From the NCBI RefSeq assembly GCF_009745985.1, contig NZ_WFIX01000184.1, positions 118,374-182,373 on the forward strand: DNA of 64,000 nucleotides. Reading direction: 5' to 3'. Numbering within the stretch: position 1 is the stretch's first letter; the number at the start of each line of letters is the position of its first letter. The DNA comes from Microbacterium karelineae (lineage in GTDB: Bacteria > Actinomycetota > Actinomycetes > Actinomycetales > Microbacteriaceae). The notes below the pieces were generated by a model. It was not told where the DNA came from and searched no databases. It saw only the letters and a list, made by a program, of their open reading frames with translations. The translations under genes were made by a program, and so were the position numbers. Below, in pieces: positions 43,145-52,629 of the stretch.

Positions 43145-43998
43145 TGCTCGCCTTCGTCACGTCACTGCGGCATCCGGACAATGCGGCCGACTATGGCCGG
43201 GTCGAGGAGCTGTTGCGCCGCACGCTGCGCTCGATCGCCGCGCAGACGAGCGATGACTACGTCGTGATCGTGGTCGGCAATCGTGCGCCGTCGTTCGCGC
43301 TCCCGCCGCGTATGCGGTTCGTGCCCGTGGACTTCCCACCGCAGCCGGAGCCGACGAAGCGCGAGGAGCGCTGGGAGACGGTCGTCGTCGACAAGGGGAG
43401 CAAGCTGGGGGTCGGCCTGCTCGCCGCGCGCGAGTACGAGCCGGACCATGTGATGGTGGTCGACGCCGACGACTTCGTGCACCGGGACCTCGTGAGATGG
43501 GTCGGTGCGCGGTCTGCGGAATCGGGTGGTTGGCTGATCGCCGACGGGTGGCGCTACTCGAGCGCGCGCGGCGCGGGGGAGCGCATAGACGATCTCTACC
43601 GCGTATGCGGCACGTGCTACATCGTCCCCTGGCGCGCCTACGCGGTGCCGGAGCTCCTGCCGACGACGGCGTCGCAGGACGAGGTGATCGCGGCGTTCGG
43701 CGAGAGGGCGCGCTTCGTCCTCGGCAAGCATCGCGACGCCGATCTCTGGTTCGCCGAGCACGGATTCCCGCTCGAACCCCTCCCATTCCCCGGATCCGTC
43801 TATCACGTCGATACGGGCGAGAATCACTCGGGCAAGCGGATCGACGGCGACGCGCGGATGCTGCCGCGGTCGGTCGCGGCGGAGTTCGGGCTCACACACA
43901 CCCACCCGTGGATCGTCCGCTGGTGGAGGTGCGAGGGACGCACGCTGCGCGAGCGGATCGCGCGCCGCGCGCGGCGCCTCATGAGCCGAAGTACGTGA
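43144..43998 (+). CDS. Putative glycosyltransferase (GT-A fold)
   Basis: 284 residues. The N-terminal half has a GT-A-like layout: FVTSLRHPDNAADYGRVEELL, a strand ending VIVVGN, then HVMVVDADDFVHRDL with the metal-binding DAD. Later DADLWF and a His/Thr-rich HTHPW near the end are unassigned. It resembles the family annotated as putative rhamnosyl/galactosyl transferases, at low certainty. It sits between two sulfotransferase paralogues and may make the sugar they modify. Confidence 0.75.
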   Translation: MLAFVTSLRHPDNAADYGRVEELLRRTLRSIAAQTSDDYVVIVVGNRAPSFALPPRMRFVPVDFPPQPEPTKREERWETVVVDKGSKLGVGLLAAREYEPDHVMVVDADDFVHRDLVRWVGARSAESGGWLIADGWRYSSARGAGERIDDLYRVCGTCYIVPWRAYAVPELLPTTASQDEVIAAFGERARFVLGKHRDADLWFAEHGFPLEPLPFPGSVYHVDTGENHSGKRIDGDARMLPRSVAAEFGLTHTHPWIVRWWRCEGRTLRERIARRARRLMSRST

Positions 43999-44087
43999 GG
44001 AGCCAGGGGAACTCGGGTGACGAAACCTCTCTGATCACCGGCGACGAGGACACCGACTCCAAGCGGATGTGATCGATCGACTCGGTG

Positions 44088-44105
44088 GTCGACGTCGACT
44101 AGTGT
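44088..44105 (+). promoter_or_regulatory. Palindrome abutting a -10 (TAGTGT) before sulfotransferase 2
   Basis: A 12-bp palindrome GTCGACGTCGAC (44088-44099) directly precedes TAGTGT (44100-44105). The gene starts at 44154 with GGAAGG in front, giving a leader of ~40 nt. The palindrome is where a repressor or activator could bind. The rest of the gap 43999-44153 shows nothing else. Confidence 0.4.
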
Positions 44106-44153
44106 CGGATTCCTGCGACATCGACTCCCGCTCGTCCATAGGAAGGCGGCCCC

Positions 44154-44972
44154 ATGGCTGGCGACAACGTCCTGAACTCGCTCCTCTCGAGATTTCGGCG
44201 TCGGACCTCCGTGCCTCCTGCCCCAGCCGCGCCGGCGGAAGCGCGAGTGCTTCCCAACCTCATCATCGCGGGCACACAGGAGTCGGGCACGACGTGGCTG
44301 CACCACACGTTGAAGATGTCGGCGCACTTCCAGCCGCCCGACAACAAGGAGCTCGACTTCTTCCTCGGACGCGACTGCGCCGAGCGGCTGGACGCCTACT
44401 CGGCCCACTTCGAGGCGAACGCTGAGGCGCGGTACACGTACGAGAGCAGCCCGAACTACTACCGCCCTGTCATCGAATCCGAGGACGTGCCGTCGCGTAT
44501 CGCAAGTGTTCTCGGCGAGCCGGAGATCATCGTCCTCTTCCGAGATCCTGTCGAGCGATATGAATCTGCCTTCATCCATCACATGCACGCGGGCCGGTTC
44601 CCCTACAGCGAGACGATCGACCAGGTCGAGGACGCGCACCGCATGCTGCAGCTCGGCGAGTACGCGAGGATCACCGAGCGCTGGCTCGAGCGCTTCCCGA
44701 ACATCCACTTCCACCTCTACGACGACCTTCAAGACAAGCCAGCCCTGATCGATGCCGTCATGAACGAGCTCGGTGTCGAGAACGACATCCCTGTGGATGA
44801 GCTCGAGTTCGAGGTGAACTCAGCAGCGATGAAGCAGTCAGGGAGGAAGTGGGAGGCGATGCCCGCGCTGTCGGAGAGCGCGCGATCGCGCCTCATCGAG
44901 CACTACGCGCCCGAAGTGGAACGACTGCAGGCGCTCATCGGGCGAGACCTCTCGCACTGGCTCGCACACTGA
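44154..44972 (+). CDS. Sulfotransferase-like protein, paralogue 2 with altered P-loop
   Basis: 272 residues, collinear with the gene at 42301 (shared NLIIAG, GTTWLHH, KEL-FF, YESSPNY, HLYDDL, YAPEVERLQ and IGRDLSHWL). Its 5'-phosphosulfate loop reads GTQESGTTW: the lysine that contacts the sulfate and helps catalysis in this superfamily is Glu43 here. The enzyme may be inactive, use another acceptor group, or act as a partner of paralogue 1. A clear GGAAGG lies 7 nt upstream of the start. The N-terminal ~30 residues are a basic, Pro/Ala-rich extension absent from paralogue 1. Confidence 0.82.
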   Translation: MAGDNVLNSLLSRFRRRTSVPPAPAAPAEARVLPNLIIAGTQESGTTWLHHTLKMSAHFQPPDNKELDFFLGRDCAERLDAYSAHFEANAEARYTYESSPNYYRPVIESEDVPSRIASVLGEPEIIVLFRDPVERYESAFIHHMHAGRFPYSETIDQVEDAHRMLQLGEYARITERWLERFPNIHFHLYDDLQDKPALIDAVMNELGVENDIPVDELEFEVNSAAMKQSGRKWEAMPALSESARSRLIEHYAPEVERLQALIGRDLSHWLAH

Positions 44973-45014
44973 GACATTCACCCGCGCCTGCCAGGAACGG
45001 CGCGCGCCGAATGA

Positions 45015-46169
<1,155 letters not shown>

Positions 46170-46179
46170 TCTCTCTGCC

Positions 46180-47379
46180 ATGGCGAACTCCTTGCTGCTC
46201 CCAGAACGCGCACGGCTGCTGCACGTCGGTCTGCCGAAGACGGGCACGACCGCGCTGCAGCGTATGGCCGTGCGCCGCCGGGGACAGCTCGCGGACGCCG
46301 GGGTTCTGTACCCGCGCACGTTGACGAAGCGCCACGATCACCTTCTCCCGGCAGCGGCGCTGATGGGTCTCAAGCTCGCCACGGCGGACGGTGTGCCGAG
46401 CATCGATCATTGGCACGACCTCATGGCGCGCATGGAGAACGACCGCGAGCGCCGGGCCTGGATCTCGCACGAATGGATCAGCGAGAGCGATGACGAGCAG
46501 GTCGGTCGTTTCCGTGACGAGTTGGGCGATCGACTCCACGCCGTGATCTCGGTGCGCCACTATGGCACGATCCTCAGGTCGACCTGGCAGGAGTTTCTCA
46601 AGTCGACGATGCTGCACGAGTTCGAGGACTGGATCGCGTACATCCTGACGGAGGCGGAGGCGCCGGATCCGCAGACCGCGTGGCAGGTCGAGCATGTGGA
46701 TCTCCGAGCGCAGCAGGGGACGATCGTCGAGCGGTGGAGTCGGATCCTCGGCGCCGAGAACGTGACGGTCATCGTGGTGGATCCCGACCACCCGGATCAG
46801 CTCACCAATGCGTTCGAGGACTTGCTCGGTCTGGAGCGTGGGCTGCTTGCCACACAGGGATCGGGGACGGTCGCCAATCGCAGCATGACCGTCGAGGAGA
46901 GCAGTCTCATGCTCGCGCTCAACAGGTCCTACGCGGATCCCGATTCCGCACTGATGAAGCGCCTGGGGCGACTGCCTATCGACATTCCTCGGCAGCTTCT
47001 GCGTCGTGAGCCACGCGGTGAGGAACGTCGGCTCACGTTCCCGACCTGGGCGGCCGAGCTGGTCGACGAGCGCAGCCGGCGGCACGCCGACGAGATCGCG
47101 GCCACGAGGGTGCGCGTCGTCGGCTCGCTCGACGCACTGCGGGCAGCGTCTCGATCCACTGATGCCGCAGACCACAACCGCGCAGCGCACGTGCCGGTCG
47201 ATGCGGCCGTCCGCGTGTCGGAGGCGCTCGCCGCGGATGCGGAGGATCGTGTTCGGAACGCACCAGCGGCGGACTCGTCCGGGCCGACGGCCGAGGATAT
47301 TCGAACGGCTGAGTTGGCTAAGGAAGCGACACGCCGCGTCGCCGCCCGTGCGCGCGACGCACTGCGTCGGGGGCGCTGA
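46180..47379 (+). CDS. Sulfotransferase-family P-loop protein (third copy, divergent)
   Basis: 399 residues. The N-terminus LLHVGLPKTGTTALQR is a sulfotransferase 5'-phosphosulfate loop with the expected Lys20. The 3'-phosphate region is probably AVISVRHYGTILRSTWQE. It is much more distant than the other two copies. The C-terminal ~130 residues are helical, Ala/Arg-rich and probably cytoplasmic or membrane-associated. It is placed between glf and an ABC exporter, so it may modify the exported polymer, for example at a chain end. This last point is inference. Confidence 0.78.
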   Translation: MANSLLLPERARLLHVGLPKTGTTALQRMAVRRRGQLADAGVLYPRTLTKRHDHLLPAAALMGLKLATADGVPSIDHWHDLMARMENDRERRAWISHEWISESDDEQVGRFRDELGDRLHAVISVRHYGTILRSTWQEFLKSTMLHEFEDWIAYILTEAEAPDPQTAWQVEHVDLRAQQGTIVERWSRILGAENVTVIVVDPDHPDQLTNAFEDLLGLERGLLATQGSGTVANRSMTVEESSLMLALNRSYADPDSALMKRLGRLPIDIPRQLLRREPRGEERRLTFPTWAAELVDERSRRHADEIAATRVRVVGSLDALRAASRSTDAADHNRAAHVPVDAAVRVSEALAADAEDRVRNAPAADSSGPTAEDIRTAELAKEATRRVAARARDALRRGR

Positions 47380-47383
47380 CGAG

Positions 47384-48193
47384 GTGATAGATGATGGGGG
47401 TCGCGCGACGGCAGCCGTCGCCGAACCGGGCACACCGCGCCGGTACCTGCATTCGCTGTGGCTGCTGTCCGCGCGTGACCTGCGCGTGCGGTACGCGACG
47501 AGCTGGCTCGGGTACCTCTGGAGCGTGCTCGATCCGCTCGTGATGAGCGGCATCTACTGGTTCGTCTTCACGCAGATCTTCCACCGCGAGGTGGGGTCGG
47601 ACCCCTATATCGTGTTCCTCATCGCGGCGCTGCTGCCGTGGGTGTGGTTCAACTCGGCCGTGACCGATTTCACGCGCGCGTTCAACAAGGACGCCAAGCT
47701 CGTGCGTTCGACGGCGATCCCGCGATCGATCTGGGTGGGGCGCATCGTGCTGTCGAAGGGCGTCGAGTTCCTCTTCTCGATCCCGGTGCTCGTGCTGTTC
47801 GCCGTCTTCGGAGGCGCGGCCATCGGCTGGGGTGTGCTCTGGTTCCCCGTCGCCGTGCTGATGCAGACGATCCTGCTCCTCGGCCTCGGCCTGCTCGTCG
47901 CGCCGCTGTGCGTGCTCTACAGCGACCTCGAGCGCACGACACGACTGATCCTGCGCGCCCTGTTCTATGCGACGCCGATCATCTACAGCGTGGCGGACCT
48001 TCCGGAGGTGGTCCGCCACCTCGGTGCCTTCAATCCGCTCGCCGGCATCCTCACCCTGTATCGGGCCGCGTTCTTCCCCGAGCTGTGGGACACGTTCACG
48101 GTCGTCGTGAGCGCGGTCATGTGCCTCGCCTTCCTCGGCGCGGGCCTGCTCGTCTTCCGCCGCCTCGAGCGCCCCCTGCTGAAGGAGCTGTGA
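47384..48193 (+). CDS. ABC-2 polysaccharide export permease (TagG/Wzm type), system 2
   Basis: 269 residues with six predicted membrane segments; LLSARDLRVRYATSWLGYLW and LLVAPLCVLYSDLERTTRLIL are the Wzm/TagG-type motifs. GTG at 47384 lies 5 nt after the previous stop and begins a short cytoplasmic N-terminus; earlier in-frame codons would overlap the sulfotransferase gene. The ATPase start overlaps its stop (TGATG). It is only distantly similar to the permease at 29881, so the two exporters probably carry different substrates. Confidence 0.92.
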   Translation: MIDDGGRATAAVAEPGTPRRYLHSLWLLSARDLRVRYATSWLGYLWSVLDPLVMSGIYWFVFTQIFHREVGSDPYIVFLIAALLPWVWFNSAVTDFTRAFNKDAKLVRSTAIPRSIWVGRIVLSKGVEFLFSIPVLVLFAVFGGAAIGWGVLWFPVAVLMQTILLLGLGLLVAPLCVLYSDLERTTRLILRALFYATPIIYSVADLPEVVRHLGAFNPLAGILTLYRAAFFPELWDTFTVVVSAVMCLAFLGAGLLVFRRLERPLLKEL

Positions 48194-48936
48194 TGACCGA
48201 TCCGGGTGCGCAGAACGCGATCGAGGTCGACGGCCTGGGCGTGCGGTTCCGCCGGAATCGCCGCGGCCGCAGGTCGATCAAGTCGATGTTCGCCGGCGCG
48301 TCGCGGCGCACGCCGAAGGGCGAGTTCTGGGCGCTGCGCGACGTATCATTCACGGTCCGTCCGGGGGAGTCGATCGGCGTCGTGGGGCGCAACGGACAGG
48401 GCAAGTCGACGCTCCTGAAGCTCGTCGCCGGCGTCCTCCTGCCCGACGAGGGCGAGGTGCGCGTGAACGGCGGCGTCGCGCCGCTCATCGAGATCACGGG
48501 TGGCTTCGTCGGCGACCTCACGGTGCGCGAGAACGTGCGCCTGACGGCGGGGCTGCACGGCATGAGCAGGCAGCAGATCGCGGCCCGCTACGACGAGATG
48601 ATCGAATTCGCGGAGCTCGAGGAGTTCCAGGACACTCCGTACCGGCACCTCTCGAATGGCATGAAGGTGCGCCTCGCGTTCTCGGTCGTGTCGCAGCTCG
48701 ACGAGCCGATCCTCCTCGTCGACGAGGTGCTCGCCGTCGGCGACAAGGCGTTCCGCGAGAAGTGCTATCGCCGCATCGACGAGATGCTCGAAGGCGGCCG
48801 CACCCTGTTCTTCGTGAGCCACCGCGAGGGCGACCTCAAGCGGTTCTGCGACCGCGGCCTCTACATCCGCGACCACCGCCTCGCGATGGACGCGCCGATC
48901 GCCGAGGTGCTCGACACCTACAACGCCGACAACTGA
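48193..48936 (+). CDS. ABC export ATPase (TagH/Wzt type), system 2
   Basis: 247 residues: Walker A NGQGKSTLL, signature LSNGMKVRLAFS (with SNG in place of SGG), Walker B ILLVDEVLAVGD, and the switch His in FFVSHREGD. It has no C-terminal carbohydrate-binding domain. A shrunken copy of this gene lies at 51145-51291. A small hairpin follows the stop. Confidence 0.95.
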   Translation: MTDPGAQNAIEVDGLGVRFRRNRRGRRSIKSMFAGASRRTPKGEFWALRDVSFTVRPGESIGVVGRNGQGKSTLLKLVAGVLLPDEGEVRVNGGVAPLIEITGGFVGDLTVRENVRLTAGLHGMSRQQIAARYDEMIEFAELEEFQDTPYRHLSNGMKVRLAFSVVSQLDEPILLVDEVLAVGDKAFREKCYRRIDEMLEGGRTLFFVSHREGDLKRFCDRGLYIRDHRLAMDAPIAEVLDTYNADN

Positions 48937-48944
48937 GGCGACGC

Positions 48945-48962
48945 ACCCGGGAGTGCCCGGGT
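48945..48962 (+). terminator. Small hairpin after the system 2 ATPase gene
   Basis: A perfect 7-bp stem ACCCGGG/CCCGGGT (48945-48951 with 48956-48962) with a 4-nt loop, 9 nt after the stop. It may only attenuate transcription into the acyltransferase gene. Confidence 0.4.
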
Positions 48963-48998
48963 ACCCCGCATCGCTCGATCGTGCGACAGGATGGGATG

Positions 48999-51050
48999 GT
49001 GACGATCGACGCGCGGGTGGCGCCGCCCCTGCGGCGCCGCCGTACATCGGTGCGGATAGGCGAGATCGACGGGCTCCGCGGCATCGCCCTGACGCTCGTC
49101 GTGGTCTTCCATCTGTTCGGGAATGGCCGCGTGTCCGGCGGCGTGGACGTGTTTCTCACCGTCTCCGGCTTCCTGCTGATCCTCTCGCTCGGAAGAGCCG
49201 TGGGGGCGGGGCGCCCTCTCGGCATCCTGCAGCGCTGGGCGCGCACCTTTGCTCGGCTCGCGCCACCCGCCGCCCTGGTTCTCGTGGCGGTGACGTTCCT
49301 CGCGTTCATGGTGTACTCGCCATGGCTGCGTGCGCAGAATCTCGTCGAAGTCGTCTCGGCCGCCCTCTACGTCGAGAACTGGCAGCTCATCACGTCCCAG
49401 CTCTCCTACGGCGCCGCCGGGCCTGCGACCAGCCCACTGCAGCACTTCTGGTCGTTGTCGGTGCAGGCGCAGTTCTTCCTCGTCTTCCCGCTCCTTCCCG
49501 CGCTCATCGTCGTCACAGTGCACTCCCGCGGCATGCGCGAACGCGCGTTCTGGGCACTGCTGATGATCGCCACGATGGCGTCGTTCGCATACGCGTGGCG
49601 CGAGAACGGCGCGGATCCGCAATCCGCCTACTTCGACAGCTTCGCGCGATTCTGGGAGCTCGGGATCGGCGGGCTCGTCGCTGGCCTCGTTCTCGCGCGG
49701 CGCGTGGTCGCCGCCGTCCTGCGGCCTCTCGCGGGGTGGGTGGGGCTCGCGATGGTCGTCGTGAGCGGCTTCGTCTTCGACGGCGGCTCGATGTACCCCG
49801 GTCCCGCGGCGCTCCTGCCCGTCGGCGGCGCCGTGCTCGTCATCCTGTCGGCATCGGGCGGCCCTGCATCGCCGACGGCCCTGCTCACGAGCCGCCCCCT
49901 GCGCCGGCTCGACGGCATTTCGTACGGTCTGTACCTATGGCACTGGCCACTTCTGATCCTCGTCCTCACGGTGACCGACAGCGATGCGATCAGCTGGTTC
50001 GGTGCGGTCATCGTGCTTGCAGCCTCTGTCGGAGCGACGATGCTCACCCGGGTCCTCCTGCGTGCGCCGACAGTGTGGGCGACGCGCGGCCGAGCCATCC
50101 GATCGCTCGCAATCGCCCTCATCGCGATCGTCGTCGCGGCGGCACCCGCTGCGGGTGCTCACGCCGCCATCCTTGCGAACTCGTCTGCGCACACCGTGGG
50201 CACCTGCGCCGGTGCGCCGTCGCTCGACTCAGATCGGCCGGAGTGCGCCGCGGAAGGAGCAGGCGCATCCCCGATTCCGTCGTTGGACCTGCTCTCGGAA
50301 GACACGCCGGACAGGCCGGACTGCTATGCGAGATGGGGCGACGCAGAGGCGAAGGTGTGTGCGCTCGGCCCGACGTCGGGCTTCGACAAGCGACTGCTCG
50401 TCGTCGGCGACTCCCATAATCACGCACTGTCCGACGCCTATGCGGAGATCGCAGACTCGCTGGGCTGGCGATTCGATCTCGCGTCGCGCGCCGGGTGCCA
50501 GTGGGTATCCAGCGCCGCTCCTGACCGGTCGGGGCCGGAGTCGGTCCAGGTGGAATGCGCCGACTGGCGTTCGGAGATCGATGAGATCGCGGCATCGGGA
50601 GACTATGACGCGATCCTGACGACGGCTTCGTCGAATTCATGGTTCCGTCCTGCTCCCGAGGGGATGTCGGTCAAGGAGTTCCATACGGAGTTGATCCTCG
50701 AGGCATGGCGCCATCGCGCTTCGGATGACGTGCCGATCCTCGCGATCCGAGATAATCCGATCTTCCCGAGCGAGATGCTCGACTGTCTTCTGGACGGCGA
50801 CGCGGTCGAGCGCGGCGAATGCTCGATCCCGCGCGATGAAGCGATCCGAGAGTCGGGATTCCCGGAGGCTGTCGCGCTGATGCCGAACGCCCACTTGATC
50901 GACCTGATGGACGTCGAATGTGCGCCGGTCCGATGCGACATGGTCGTAGGCGGGGTTATCGTGACGCGGGACGGACAACATCTGACCCGTACATTCGCGC
51001 AGACGCTGCGCCCATATCTCGAACGCGAGATCTCGCGGCTCGTCGAATGA
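48999..51050 (+). CDS. Acyltransferase-3 membrane protein with SGNH domain, copy 1
   Basis: 683 residues. The N-terminal ~380 residues are an acyltransferase-3 domain with about 10 membrane segments (IDGLRGIALTLVVVFHLF with the catalytic-region His38, then GGVDVFLTVSGFLL). The C-terminal ~230 residues are an SGNH hydrolase-like domain outside the membrane, with Ser472 in GDSHNH and the Asp658/His661 pair in DGQHLT. Such OafA/OatA-type proteins O-acylate sugars of surface glycans. GTG at 48999 is 6 nt from a CAGGAT hexamer; ATG at 48996 is an equal alternative. Confidence 0.9.
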   Translation: MTIDARVAPPLRRRRTSVRIGEIDGLRGIALTLVVVFHLFGNGRVSGGVDVFLTVSGFLLILSLGRAVGAGRPLGILQRWARTFARLAPPAALVLVAVTFLAFMVYSPWLRAQNLVEVVSAALYVENWQLITSQLSYGAAGPATSPLQHFWSLSVQAQFFLVFPLLPALIVVTVHSRGMRERAFWALLMIATMASFAYAWRENGADPQSAYFDSFARFWELGIGGLVAGLVLARRVVAAVLRPLAGWVGLAMVVVSGFVFDGGSMYPGPAALLPVGGAVLVILSASGGPASPTALLTSRPLRRLDGISYGLYLWHWPLLILVLTVTDSDAISWFGAVIVLAASVGATMLTRVLLRAPTVWATRGRAIRSLAIALIAIVVAAAPAAGAHAAILANSSAHTVGTCAGAPSLDSDRPECAAEGAGASPIPSLDLLSEDTPDRPDCYARWGDAEAKVCALGPTSGFDKRLLVVGDSHNHALSDAYAEIADSLGWRFDLASRAGCQWVSSAAPDRSGPESVQVECADWRSEIDEIAASGDYDAILTTASSNSWFRPAPEGMSVKEFHTELILEAWRHRASDDVPILAIRDNPIFPSEMLDCLLDGDAVERGECSIPRDEAIRESGFPEAVALMPNAHLIDLMDVECAPVRCDMVVGGVIVTRDGQHLTRTFAQTLRPYLEREISRLVE

Positions 51051-51144
51051 CAACCATGCGCTCCCAGCCTCGGTGTCGATCACAGGTTGCGAAGCGACGA
51101 CGCTGTCTGCGCGCGGAAGTCTGGGAACGGGGATCGCCTTCGCC

Positions 51145-51291
51145 GGGGTACTTCTGCTCGACGAGTGGGAGGTGAGTATGATTGGCGGCGTCGCGCCGCC
51201 CGTCGAGATCACGGGCGACCACATCTGCTACCACCGGCTCGCGATGGAGGCGCCGATTGCCGACGTGATCGACGCTCGACATGTCGACAAC
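51145..51291 (+). pseudogene. Relic of a Wzt-type ABC ATPase, internally deleted
   Basis: The 49 codons read GVLLLDEWEVSMIGGVAPPV..., closely matching codons from 48430 of the system 2 ATPase (GVLLPDEGEVRVNGGVAPLI, then EITG). They then jump to its C-terminus (DHRLAMDAPIAEVLDTYNADN versus YHRLAMEAPIADVIDARHVDN). About 120 codons, including the signature motif and Walker B, are missing, but the reading frame is kept across the joint. It is not a functional ATPase. It indicates that the ATPase region was once duplicated here. Confidence 0.85.
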
Positions 51292-51333
51292 GGAGGCACG
51301 GGGGCTCCCTGCTTTGCAATAGACGAATTGGGA

Positions 51334-51878
51334 TCATCCATCACCGTAGATCGCGATCAGCCCCCGCTGAACCACCAGCACGCCCGCGTCAGCGTGCTTC
51401 CCGAGAGCGGTGTTCCAGCCGATGACATTGCCTCCCGTACCGGCACCGCATCCATCATCGGTCACGTCCGGCCGTTCATGAGGTACTCGCCTGCCGTCGG
51501 GATCCGCGTCGCTGAGCCTGTGCCTGGGTTGCCGTCGCCGTTGTACCACCAGGTATAGCGATGAGACCCCCAGTGCTCCCCGGTGCGGGCATAGGGAGCC
51601 GTGGTCGAGCACTTCGTCGACGCCGTCGCGTCGTTGCTGATCGCGGAACCCTCCCCGCCCCCGTGGTCGTCGGGCAGCAGCGCAGACAGTTGCGACGCAG
51701 AGCCGGGATCGGTCGAGAATCGCATGTCCTCGTCGATCGCCGCCGCTACTCCGCCAGTCGAGGAGTGAAGCAGGGATCGCGTGGGCTCAGTCGTGCCGAT
51801 CTCGCTCAGGGAAGCGAGTGCAATGCGCACTCTGCTCGCCCGTCGCAATCCGCGCGAAGCATTGGGCCTGAACATCAT
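51334..51878 (-). pseudogene. Decayed unknown gene with probable frameshift
   Basis: From ATG at 51878 (GGAG upstream) a frame of 138 codons runs to a stop at 51462. It includes KCSTTAPYARTGEHWGSHRY and TWWYNGDGNPG. After a shift near 51470 the next frame continues plausibly (DVTDDGCGAGTGGNVIGWN) to a stop at 51334. Together they look like one ~180-residue secreted or surface protein with several Cys and Trp, now broken. I do not recognise the family. GC content is visibly lower than in neighbouring genes (line 51301-51360 is about half A+T). Confidence 0.45.
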
Positions 51879-52055
51879 GATCGACTCCGACTCTCCGAGG
51901 TATGCGTACGCCGGTCAATCTAGGGCGTTCGGCAGGCCATGGAAAGGCATCGACTGGTGAGTGTCGAAGGAGTAGGCTGAGTCAATTGCCTTCCGGAGAA
52001 ATCGTTCGGCTCTATCGGGGAGCACGAGTTGGCTCGGCCCGAAGGACTGCACTGA
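51879..52055. other. Gene-free part of the low-GC scar
   Basis: Together with 51051-51144 and 51292-51333 this completes the ~1-kb stretch between the acyltransferase gene and gtrA. I see no intact gene, RNA, terminal inverted repeat or target duplication in it. It converges on the stop of the gtrA-like gene. Confidence 0.6.
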
Positions 52056-52520
52056 TCAGTCAACTGTCGCGGGTTCGATTTCCTCGGAGTGCGGAAACAC
52101 GAACCGGTCGTAGGTGAAGAATCGGAAGAGGGTCGCGAGCGCCTGCCCGATGAACGTCCCCGCGACGTTGTCGGCGAGGATGCTGTCGAGTCCGAGAACG
52201 TACCGCGAGAATCCGAGACATCCGAGTTGCAGGCCCATCGCGACCAGGTTGAACAGCACGAACAGGGCGTAGCGCGACCACTTGTGCGGGATGTGGCGGT
52301 CGTTGAACGTCCAGTAGCGGTTGCCTACGTACGTCACGATCGACGCGACGACGATCGCGATGATCTTTGCGGCGATCGGCAACTCGCGCATGGGTCCGTC
52401 GCCCGTGACCCAGAACACGAGGGCGTTGTACGTGAGTGCGTCGACGAGGAACGCGACACCGCCGATGACGAGGAAGGCGCCGGCCTGACGGACCTTCTTC
52501 ACGACGGGATTCTGCGGCAT
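52056..52520 (-). CDS. GtrA-like membrane protein
   Basis: 154 residues with four membrane segments and the GtrA pattern (FLVIGGVAFLVDALTYNAL, VASIVTYVGNRYWTFNDR, and a C-terminal LFRFFTYDRFVFP). Family members are thought to help flip polyprenyl-phosphate-linked sugars or partner with a GtrB-type glucosyltransferase. GGAGGG lies 6 nt upstream of the ATG. It is divergent from the GtrB-like gene at 52630, its natural partner. Confidence 0.9.
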   Translation of the reverse strand: MPQNPVVKKVRQAGAFLVIGGVAFLVDALTYNALVFWVTGDGPMRELPIAAKIIAIVVASIVTYVGNRYWTFNDRHIPHKWSRYALFVLFNLVAMGLQLGCLGFSRYVLGLDSILADNVAGTFIGQALATLFRFFTYDRFVFPHSEEIEPATVD

Positions 52521-52629
52521 GTGTGGCCCTCCGGGTCCGCGGCATCATGCGTGTTAGCCTGATTTTCGCTCTGACGGCGCGTGCCGACCGGTCGGGGCAC
52601 AGCCAGTCCATCCTACGCGTCGGAGTGAA

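Noticed and set aside
51051-52055. Insertion sequence in the low-GC scar
   Set aside because: No transposase motif, terminal inverted repeats or target duplication can be seen; only gene relics.
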